In this document: positions 55,357-64,000 of the stretch, in pieces
How positions within the stretch are numbered: position 1 is the first letter of the stretch
Layout of the letters: the number at the start of each line of letters is the position of its first letter
Source of the DNA: Cycas panzhihuaensis
Taxonomy: Eukaryota > Cycadophyta
Assembly (NCBI GenBank): GCA_023213395.1
Contig: CM041465.1
Location: 38,819,741-38,883,740, forward strand
DNA length: 64,000 nucleotides
Direction: 5' to 3'
Made by a program: the position numbers and the translations under genes
Notes under the pieces: model-generated
What the model was told of the DNA's origin: nothing
What the model saw: the letters and a program-made list of their open reading frames with translations, nothing else
Databases searched by the model: none

Positions 55357-55882
55357 CTAACCACTGGTAAACTTAGTGATGGCCTTAGTGCCCTCAGAAA
55401 CTGCGTGCTTTGCAAGCTTTTCGGGAAGAACCAGACGAACGCCAGCATGAAACAAGTTTTTAAGTAGCAGAGAGAGCTCTTTGGGAAAGCACGTAAGTTT
55501 TAACTTAGGAACCTGGGTTCCAAACTTTGAAGCGATATCCTTAATCCTTTCATCAATTGCATGTTGTATATTCACTGCATCGAAAGAACTCTTTGCTTGC
55601 AAAACAACCCTTTTGCCAATGAGAACACCTACAATCTTACCTTCAATACTTTCGAGATAGGTTGATAGGTTATCTATTGTCAGTATTCTAATTGTGATAA
55701 CCCTTGAAATATTTGCTTGATAAACATTGGTATAATGAGCCACAAACTGGAAGAAAATGTGGTTTTCCTTAATGTCCCTCTTTAGTTCTATGGAAAGAGT
55801 AAAGCCCTAAGTTTCTTCCACACTTAGCATCTGAATAGATAGAGAATTATCATTTTTGAAGGTTTCATCTTATATTCCTTTT
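55357..55882 (-). pseudogene. Captured chimera: SEC23-like segment fused to histone H2B C-terminus
   Basis: The minus frame from 55882 to the TAG at 55357-55359 has one internal TAG, near 55812. Its first ~147 residues ([51 protein letters not shown]) resemble plant SEC23-like COPII coat proteins of the At2g27460 type. After NLFH, where SEC23 would read LRRGP, the frame changes identity: [20 protein letters not shown] to FTSG (55440-55360) matches the plant H2B C-terminus at about 23 of 27 positions from memory. The join is in frame, on the strand opposite J, inside its leader. Family assignment for the SEC23 part is by recall. Confidence 0.65.
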
Positions 55883-56160
55883 TAATTTTATGTTTCCAAT
55901 GCTTTATATTTGCATCTGTCACAATACGGACGGACACATTAATATTTACACCCTTTTTGAAATATTTACACGCATTTGCATCTTCTGTCCAAGGTTTATG
56001 TCTTAGATATAATATATCTTCCTATGCAACCATTAGAGCTTGGATACACTTGTCTTTGATAATTGGGATTTTATTGATCTATCGTTTTGCCATTTTTATT
56101 TTTTTTATGGTAAGAAAAAAAGGGATGTACACCTTATTTCATATTTTTAAAGTTTTTTAT
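55883..56160. other. Leader of J, AT-rich, no gene
   Basis: No coding frame is convincing. A TAA on the minus strand at about 55876-55878 bounds the captured segment to its right, and no inverted terminal repeat is obvious at that edge. Confidence 0.4.
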
Positions 56161-56164
56161 GTTT

Positions 56165-56300
56165 TTTAACTTGATGGGTGAGTTCACCCTCTTGGCATCA
56201 GAGGGGTTTATCTTCTATCAAGTCTTGGGTTCAATCCTTGTCCAGTCTACCCTCAGGTTGATAATTCAAGTGGGTTATCTTAAAGATATAAAACTCTTCT
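56165..56300 (+). repeat. Possible tRNA-derived SINE
   Basis: TTGATGGGTGAGTTCACCC (from about 56170) is a weak A box, and GGGTTCAATCC near 56227 is a good B box (consensus GGTTCRANYCC). The spacing of about 50 bases fits a tRNA-like RNA polymerase III promoter. The 3' side runs into a T-rich tract near 56300. No target duplication was identified. Confidence 0.35.
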
Positions 56301-58479
56301 TTTTATATTTTTTAAATTTGTTTTTAAAACATATGGTACATGGCTAATTTCCATCATATCTCTTTACTGGAGTATCAATTTCTGATGAAACCTGTCCCAT
56401 TGAGTCCAAAATTTTATAAGGTATAATTTAAACTAGTTATTTGCCATATTTAGAACTGAGTTGACCTGTTTCTAATCAGTTTAAGTCAATCTTTAAAAAA
56501 AAAAAAGTCTTTTTTTAAGAATTATTAACATAAAAAATACTTGCTGCTACTTTCATTATAACTTCGCTGTTTCACATTAGAATTTAGATCTGTCAGTTTC
56601 GTTAGGAAGCTAACTCATTCCTCTTCGAACTGAAACTATTATTTATAAGTTTTAAAATGTTCTTGTAGACTTTTAGAGCCATCAAAGTTGAGGTACATGA
56701 CAACTTCCAATTTATCATTATTGCATATTTTTATATATTATTTCTCAAGTTTTTTTAACTGAAAAGTATATTAAGTGGCTCTTTAAACTATATTTGATCA
56801 TTTTACATTGTTTTACAAGTTTTTACTAGCATTTTATAATATTTTAAATCACAGGCTCCTGTTAAGCCTCAAAAAAAGGACTGCATTCTTAGTACATTAA
56901 AATATTGACTTGTAGGAACCCGTTTTCAAAATGGTCAGTTATGTTGAATAGATATTTTATTGATCTTCAAACTGGTATAATTTCACCTTATTTTGATATT
57001 GTTTAGTACAGCTTTGAAGCTACTCAACTTGAGCATTCAAGATATCCCAACAAGCTTGTCTTCTAAACCTTTTTTAAGGAGTTCTTTATTTTATTTCTTA
57101 TTAATCACTTACAATACATATTTGAGGCCTTCATTTGACTTTCATATAGCTTCTTTTAAGCCGATTTATAGCATAAATTGATCATATGCATCTAAAGCAA
57201 GTGATAAGCCAAGTAGTCCTGCAATATAAAAATGGGTACAATTCATTTTTTAAAGTTTTTTCTTCATATTTTTTATCTTTCAAAGTAAAAATATACATAT
57301 ATATTTTAGATTTTCAATAATATATATCTTCATCAAGACAAAAAGATTTCTTGCATTGAAAAAAATCATTTTCTTGCTAAAGTTTGTATTTATTCATTTG
57401 AAAAATCAATAGCTTAAGAATTCTTTATTTTTCATCATCAAAGCCTTATTTCAGATTTGCACAGTTAAAAGGATCTTAGTTGCATTTAAAATTTGCTCAT
57501 ATATTCATTATATTTCAAAGTTTATCTGAAATTATACCTTATAAGTTTGTCAATTATTCTAAAGATATACACTTATTGAAAGTATTTTTTTTAATCACTT
57601 TTGAAAAGTTCATTTACTTCTTGCAATTATAAAAGTTGCATCTAGTTGATTTACTTTTTAAAGGCATCTTTCATTTTTCAAAGAGCTTATTATTTATTTC
57701 ATCTTACTTAGAGGTTATTATTATTTTTATTTAAGTTATCCTTTTTTTTGCATAAAAGGAATTTATTTTTTAAACCCTAAGCAAGACCACACTAATAATT
57801 GATTTATTTTTTACATTAAAAAAGATAATCCTGAATTGAACCACCATCTTTTTCTAACTTTACAGGGGAACGGTTAGGACCCCCGAAGTTACCACCCCTC
57901 ACACACTAATCGGCCTACTCATATTGGATGAGGACAGCCATTAGCTATAAGGTGTATTCGGTGGTATGATGAAGTGGAGAACATGTTCTTTTTATGGTGT
58001 TTAGAGACCAAAGCTAGACCTGGAGAGGGTGAGTGCCTTGGTTCAAGAACCTTCATCACTAGATCTGTTGCTAGGCACAAGTTTGGCGCATGTGGACTAA
58101 CAACTCAGAGGGATGCAAAAACTTTCTCAGCAACCCGCGTATTGAGGTATATAAAGCCTAGCACTCATGTACTGGTATGTTGGGTCCCTGTTTTGCCATC
58201 TGTGGGTAGGCGCCACTAGACTGGATAGCAACTGGAGGCTGCCCTAGGAGAAACTTAAACGTAGAGCCTAGTAGCCTTAATAGGTCCTAGTTCACTTATT
58301 TAAAACTTTGGGAAAAACCTTGGGTTATACTTAGAAGCAAATTTTTACACTTAAAATATTTTTTTCAAAACTCAAATTCAAATATTTTTTTATATATTCA
58401 AATTTTTTTTTTTTGAAAACTTATTTTTTATCTTTGGTGAACTAAACCTTAGTTCAAGATAACGTTTAGCTTTGGGAAC
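56301..58479 (+). other. Rest of element J leader, AT-rich
   Basis: This is over 2 kb of AT-rich DNA with many homopolymer T runs and no convincing gene. The last 600 bases (57860-58479) are more balanced and resemble a typical copia leader before gag. The frame 57974-58219 there is not supported as a gene. Confidence 0.5.
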
Positions 58480-59570
58480 ATGATTATCCCTAAATTTGAT
58501 GGAAACAATTTCCTAAATTAGAGTAGGAGGATGAGACCCATCCTCATAACTAATGCTATGTGGGATATTGTGAGAATAGGATATAATGAATTAGGACAAA
58601 ATCCATCTGATGCAAAAAAGTCTACATACAAGGAGAATATCAAGAAAGACAACGAAGCCTTAGCCCTTATCTTCTATGCACTTGAAAATTATATGTTTCT
58701 AAGAGTTAGTGAATCAGTTAAGTCTAAAGAAGCATGGGACTACTTACAGCTGATATATGAAGGAGCAGAGTCCTCTAAATTACAAAACTTGAGGAGAAAG
58801 TTTAAAAATCTACGTATAATGCCAAATGAATTAGTAATAGAATTTATGACTAAAATCTAAGATATTGTAAACCAAATGAAGTCACTTAGAGATACCCTAA
58901 CTGAACAAAGGGTAGTTGAAATGATTCTTAGATGTGTATGTGTTGTAAGACGTTTTGAAATGGTGGCTACTAGTATTAGTGTATCAAATGATCTAAGTAC
59001 TCTCAAAGTGGAACAACTTAGTACCGTGATCATGTCTATAGAAGAGTAACAAAGTGCAAATGAATCTTTAGAATATGCCTTTGCTATAAAGGCCCACATT
59101 CAATCTAACTCCCAAGTAGAAACCTCAAGGCAAAAGGAATCTCCTCCAAGGAGAAAAGGTGGAAATCCTCAAAGGAAAACTAGATAAGACCCTCCACGAT
59201 ATCAAGCCTCTCACCAAAGGAGGCAAAGAGGACCCCAACAACATGAAGATCCTCCAAGAAATACTAATCAAAGGAGACAAGTTGAGAATCATCATTGATG
59301 TCTACATTGCCAAGGGAATTTTTAACCTTCAAGATCAAATTAGGAATATCGTGACAATAGACCAAGAGACAACCATCCTCCATCTTATGAGGAAAGGGAG
59401 AGATCTTTTAATATTGATCATTCTCATCTAAGAAGTAGAAGCCTAAGTTATGGGAGAAGAGATCTATTATATTGTACTCATTGCCATAGGAGTAATCACA
59501 ATAAAGATAAATATTTTTCAAAACATGGACCACCATCTAGAGGACATGCTCTAAATTCATTAGAATCAAA
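58480..59570 (+). pseudogene. Gag of element J
   Basis: Gag starts at ATG 58480 (MIIPKFDGNNFLN), with a TAG at about 58519. The part at 58531-58860 is open, with MRPILITNAMWDIVRIGYNE, KEAWDYLQLIYEGAESSKL and RRKFKNLRIMPNELVIEF. Stops follow, but the reading continues with MKSLRDTLTEQRVVEMILR. An Arg/Gln/Pro-rich basic stretch lies at about 59150-59260. The zinc knuckle CTHCHRSNHNKDKY near 59474 has Tyr in place of the final Cys. Confidence 0.88.
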
Positions 59571-61090
59571 GGTTAATAACATGTTATTTCTATCCAGTTA
59601 TTCTACTAAGGAAGAAAACGATGATAGCTGGTACATTGATTCAGGTTACTCAACCCACATGACCCACAAAGAATATTTATTTTAGACATTGGATAAAAAC
59701 AGAAAAGGGTCAATTATGTTTGGAGACAATACCTCCCATGAATCAGTTGGGAAAGGTAACATAGCTTTAATGACTGATATTAGTGAATATAGACACTTAG
59801 ATGATGTTTTATATGTCCCTGCCCTAAGGAAAAATTTGCTATTGGTAGGACAGAGGATTGGATAAGATTATAAAGTGATTTTTGACAATGGCGAATGTGT
59901 TATCAAAGATAAGAGGAAAAATAAAGCTATTGTTGCGAGGGTAAAATAATTAAGGATTGTTTATTTAAGCTTATCCTCACTCCTTCAGATACCTATGCCC
60001 TCAGAACTTCAACTATAATGGATAGCGATTTGTAGCATAGACGGTTTGGTCATCTTAACTACAACATCTTGGATCTTATGAAAAGGTTGGATATGGTTAA
60101 TGGTTTACCACCCATTGATGTTAATAAAAGTTATGTGAGGGATGCCTTCTTGGTAAACAACATAGAGAAAGCTTTCTAGATTTTAGCCATCGAGCATCTG
60201 CCCCTCTTCAACTGATATACACAGACATTTATGGACCAATGACTACTCCCTCCTTAGTAGGTGCTAAATATTTTCTCACATTTATTGATGACTTCATAAG
60301 GAAGATATGGGTTTTCTTTCTAAGATACAAATCAGATACTTTCGACCACTTTGTTGACTTCAAAGCCTTTGTTGAGCAACAAAGTGGATATCACATCCTT
60401 TCTCTAAGATCAGATAATGGAGGAGAGTTTACATCTAATGCTTTCAAGGACTATTGTATCCACCATGGGATCAGAAGGCAATTTACCAACCCCTACACCC
60501 CACAACAAAATGGTGTAGCGGAAAGAAAGAATCGAATTATCGTTGAAATGGCGTGATGTATGCTTAAGGATAAGAATTTAGGCCATGAATTTTGGGCTGA
60601 AGAAGTTCATACAGTTGTGTACCTACTCAACAGATGTTCCACCAAAGTGCTTAGGTGGAAAACTCCAGAAAAAGCATGGACTAGTTATAAACCAAGTATA
60701 CATCATCTCATGGTATTTGGATGTCTAGTATATGCCCATATTCCTGATCAAAGAAGAACCAAGTTGGATGACCATAGTATCAAATATATCTTTATTGGCT
60801 ATAGTGAATCTTCTAAATCCTACAAAGTCTATGATTCGAAATCAAAAAAAGTTATGGTGAGTAGTGATGTCAAGTTTCAAGAAGACACCCACTACCAAGA
60901 TGATTAGGAAAAGAAGAAGGAAATTACCATTAAATTTGACACATCAAGTAAGTCCAAATATGTGTCTCCTATGTGGAGAAGTATCCATGAACCAACTAGG
61001 GAGGGAACTTCATCTCAACCTCCACCATAACAACTACCTAGATGGGTTCATTGCAACTATGATTTGGGAAATATATTAAATAACAATAGG
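59571..61090 (+). pseudogene. Protease and integrase of element J
   Basis: The protease motif WYIDSGYSTHMTHKEYLF near 59629 has Tyr at the place of the usual Ala after D-S-G. LDDVLYVPALRKNLL follows. The integrase part is open at 60239-60556 and 60560-60907. It contains FIDDFIRKIWVFFLRYKS, LRSDNGGEFTSNAF and NGVAERKNRIIVEM (D, D and E present), then FWAEEVHTVVYLLNRCS and FIGYSESSKSYKVYDS. A TGA at about 60554 splits the two parts, and the linker after 60907 is broken. Confidence 0.92.
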
Positions 61091-62690
61091 AGATCCACAC
61101 GTTCACGCAGGGTTAACTTTGCTCTAATGAGCAAGGTACTCGAAATTCATGAGCCTCAAACCTTTGATGAGGCTAATTAACATAAATGTTGTCAAAAAAC
61201 CATGAAAGAGGAATATAAGTCCATTATTAAAAATGATACATGGGAACTCATAGACTTACCACCAAAGAAGAAAGTTATTTGCACCAAATGGGTCTATAAG
61301 ACCAAGTTCCACTCAAATGGCTCCATCAACAAGTATAAAGCTAGACTGGTTGCAAAAGGATATGCCCAAAGAGAAGGCATAGACTATACAGAAACATTTT
61401 TCCATGTTGCCGGGATGGAATCTGTTCGCATGATGATGACTTTATCTACTCAGATGAGTTAGAAAGTTTATCAAATGGATGTGTAAAGTGCTTTCCTAAA
61501 TGGTTATATGAAAGAAGACATCTATGTCACTCAACCCCTTGGTTTTGAAGTTGGGGGGGAAGAAAACAAAGTGTACAAGTTAAAGAAGGCACTATATGGT
61601 CTAAAATAAGCACCAGGGCTTGGTATTCCTACATAGATAAATATTTTAGAGATCAAGGGTTTAAGAGATCTCAAGCAGATCCAAATTTATACACTCAAAT
61701 CAAGGGAAGCTGAATCTTGATTATAGGTCTTTATGTGGATGACCTAGTTTATATCGGAAACGACTCCCATCTTTTACATCAATTTAAAAATGCAATGTGT
61801 AAGGAATTTGAAATAACAAACTTAGGCCTCAGACATTACTTCCTAGCATTGGAAGTCTGGCAGGATAAACAGGGAATCTCCATCTCACAACGTAAATATA
61901 CATTGGATTTACTTTAGAGATTCAGAATGACAAATTGTAAACCATTGGCAACGCCAGTGGAAATTTGAATCAAACTTTCTAAAACGGATGATTTGACTTT
62001 GATTGATCCAACTCTCTATAGACAACTTATTGGCAGCCTAATATATTTGACATCTACTTGACTGGATATAACACATTCAGTCAATGTTGTGTCCAGGTTC
62101 ATGCAGGATCTAAATACCTCTCATTGGCAAGCTGGTAAAAGAATCTTTAGATACCTTAAAGGGACTTTAGACTTTGGGTTATATTACAAAGCCACATCCA
62201 AATTTCAATTAATTGGTTATACAGATTCAGATTGGGCAGGTGATGTTGATGATAGAAAATCTACAACGGGTTATATATTCAGTATGGGATCAACATCAGT
62301 AGCTTAGTATACAAAGAAGCAAAATACCATCTCCTTATCTACAGCCGAGGCAGAATACAAAGCAGGAGTTGCAAGAGCTTGTGAATTAATATGGCTAAGA
62401 AGACTTTTACATGATTTTTAGATTAAACAATAAGGTCCAATTTGAATTTGGTGTGACAATCAAAGTACTATCTAAATAGCCAAAAATATAGTATTCCACA
62501 ACAGAACAAAACATATTGAGACTCAACACCACTTCATTCAGGAACTTGTACAAGTAGATAAGATTGAGTTAGCTTATTACAATACCGAAGATTAGATAGA
62601 AAATATTTTTACAAAGGCTTTGGGAAAGATCAAATTCGAGAAGTTTAGAGAAAATCTGGGAGTCGTATACATTGGGCCTATGGGGAAGAA
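61091..62690 (+). pseudogene. Reverse transcriptase and RNase H of element J
   Basis: RT motifs are MKEEYKSIIKNDTWELIDLP, TKWVYKTKFHSNGSI and HVAGMESVRMMMTLS, with a stop after QMS, then SAFLNGYMKEDIYV and LYVDDLVYIGND (about 61725, D-D intact). RNase H has LIGYTDSDWAGDVDDRKSTT (62210), STAEAEYKAGVARACELIW and IVFHNRTKHIETQHHF. It ends with IFTKALGKIKFEKFRE and the purine tract before 62691. Stops are mostly at Trp and Gln codons. Confidence 0.92.
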
Positions 62691-63037
62691 TGTTAGGATT
62701 AACCCCAATGTCACTAAGGAACCACGTACCTAGGGCCCCTCAAAGCCATCTTTAAGGCCCCCTAGGGCACCTAGAGCCTCCCAATAGCCACTAGGAGCCA
62801 ATGCTACTTTATTAAGGTACGTATGTTTATTTATTATTATTATTTTTTAATATATTTTGAAATTATTTGTTGGCTAACGTACAGGTCAGGTAATGGCGCT
62901 TGTCGCCTCCCCAAAACTTTATTTAAAGGGCGGGAATACCTCCCTAGTATTTTTTAACACCACCAACTTCGGAAATCACTTTGTTTACTCAAAATGTATT
63001 CGATCAAATATCTCGCTCTACTCCTTTGAATCCATCA
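62691..63037 (+). repeat. 3' LTR of element J
   Basis: This 347-bp LTR pairs with 53834-54180 and ends CCATCA. The next bases (TTAAT) are the probable right target copy and resume element I. Confidence 0.93.
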
Positions 63038-64000
63038 TTAATAATATTTCATCAAATAGAGGTCAGGCAATTCGAATGTTTTGTCAAGGTCCTTTTGTAG
63101 CTGGCTTATTGCATGTTCACTATTACCATCCACAAAGATTATGAGATAAGTGACTTTATCCTTATGGTGCTTGATGAACAATGTTACATCAATATCTTGG
63201 TAGTCACAAACCTCATATCTAAGTTGCCTCATTCTTTTAGACAACTTAGCAAACCAAGCATGATGGGCTTATTTAAAGCCATACAAGGACTTTCTGAGCC
63301 TGCAAACCTTATGCTCTTGACCTTCGATCTTATATCCTTCTAGCTAAGCCATGTAAATTTCTTCTTCAAGATCTCCATTGAGAAATGCGATCTTAATATC
63401 GAGTTGGTAGATTTTCCAATCCTATTGAGTAGCCAAGGCCAGAAGAGTTCTAATTGTAGGCCACTTGATTATAGGTGCAAAGACTTTAGTATAGTCGATG
63501 CCTTCCCTTTGTGTAAATCCTTTATCTATCAACCTCATGTTGTGTTTTTCAAGGGTGCCATCTGATCTATATTTATTTTTGAACACTTATTTATTTTGAA
63601 CTACCTTTCTACCAAGTGGTAGATCAACAAGCTCCCATATACCGTTCTTGATAAGAGATTGGTACTCTTCGTTCATTGCATTTATCCAAGCTGCATGCTT
63701 TGCAACTTCTTAGTAAGTTAGGGGCTCTTCATTAAGAATAAGGTGCAGTTCTATCAGTTCAAGCTCAGTATATAATGATTCATATATCCTTGCTCTATAG
63801 GAATTTCGAGTACCAATTTTGCCCACCTCATTTGGTTGTATGTCCTTATTGAGTGGGCGGGCTTCTCGAGATCCTCGAGTTGGGAATAAGGTCCTCATTT
63901 CCTTAACTTCTTAGTTCCTATCTTGTTCATTAAAATTAGCATTTTTTAAGAAGGATATTGATGCGCTTGAAGAAGATGGTCCTTCTAGCATTGTTTTACC
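63038..64000 (-). pseudogene. Element I: integrase-RT linker and RT N-terminal half
   Basis: From 64000 leftward, the linker (EARPLNKDIQPNEVGKIGTR) leads to AAWINAMNEEYQSLIKNGIW, then KGFTQREGIDYTKVFAP, YQLDIKIAFLNGDLEEE and KSLYGFK. The part at 63244-63038 is open. The catalytic motif reads FVDGNS at 63130-63150, where F/YVDD is expected, so the second Asp is lost to Gly. The reading stops at LMKYY, where J is inserted. Confidence 0.9.

Larger units (their letters stand above)
53834..63037 (+). mobile_element. Copia element J, plus strand, inserted in I
   Basis: Both LTRs are 347 bp (53834-54180 and 62691-63037), from TGTT to CCATCA. The primer-binding site TGGTATTAGAGC (54183-54194) has one mismatch to initiator tRNA-Met. 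The purine tract TATGGGGAAGAA lies at about 62679-62690. Target copies are CAAAT and TTAAT, matching at three of five bases, so they have drifted, but I's RT frame is restored by removing J. The leader (54195-58479) is 4.3 kb, several times the usual length, and contains captured gene segments. Confidence 0.92.
52233..64000 (-). mobile_element. Copia element I, minus strand, 5' end off window, hosting J
   Basis: The 3' LTR is 52233-52542, followed on its right by a minus-strand polypurine tract (CATTAAGGGGGGAG, near 52545-52558). The coding region runs right to left in two parts, 53833-52985 and 64000-63038, with element J between. The RT reads KYY from the right part and LGIEV from the left part, the expected KYYLGIEV once J is removed. 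The 5' LTR, gag, protease and integrase lie beyond 64000. Confidence 0.88.

Noticed and set aside
57974-58219. 81-codon plus frame in the J leader
   Set aside because: No motif is recognised, and it lies in ordinary leader sequence just before gag.

Overview
This window looks like nuclear DNA of a land plant with a large, repeat-packed genome. The evidence is a plant-style ALG11 exon, captured fragments resembling plant SPIRAL1, SEC23-like and histone H2B genes, and almost wall-to-wall Ty1/copia and Ty3/gypsy LTR retrotransposons. The deep nesting would suit a gymnosperm or another very large genome, but the sequence alone does not settle the lineage. No prokaryotic, organellar or CRISPR sequence is seen.

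Layout. 1-3411 is a decayed copia element (A) whose start lies off the window; it belongs to the same family as element C. 3412-8547 holds a GC-rich hairpin, a degenerate repeat array (4663-5175), a gag-only LTR element (L, 5580-6935), and a segment with a SPIRAL1-like gene fragment (7780-7941). 8560-48939 is one old copia element (D) cut into four pieces by three separate insertions: copia G (9095-16801, minus), gypsy B (17793-35456, plus) and copia E (35549-48475, plus). B itself contains the young copia C (24481-31525). E contains the gypsy F (38637-45353, minus). Removing each insert and one target-site copy rejoins the host reading frame, so the nesting order is secure: D first, then G, B and E, then C in B and F in E.

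48940-50271 holds the only likely host gene: exon 1 of ALG11 on the minus strand, ending in a clean splice donor. The rest of the gene would lie to the left, so the whole nested cluster would sit in its first intron. 50272-52232 is the upstream region. 52233-64000 is a minus-strand copia (I), running off the right edge and split by a plus-strand copia (J, 53834-63037). J's unusually long leader carries, on its minus strand, a SEC23-like segment joined in frame to the C-terminus of histone H2B. This is the most unusual item in the window.

How the parts work together. The retroelements use the standard gag-protease-integrase-RT-RNase H order (copia) or gag-protease-RT-RNase H-integrase order (gypsy). 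Nearly all coding frames are broken by stops or frameshifts, so they are annotated as pseudogenes. LTR pairs suggest relative ages: C is youngest (7 differences by eye over 554 bp), G and F are intermediate, and B, E and J are clearly older. All coordinates and counts were made by eye.
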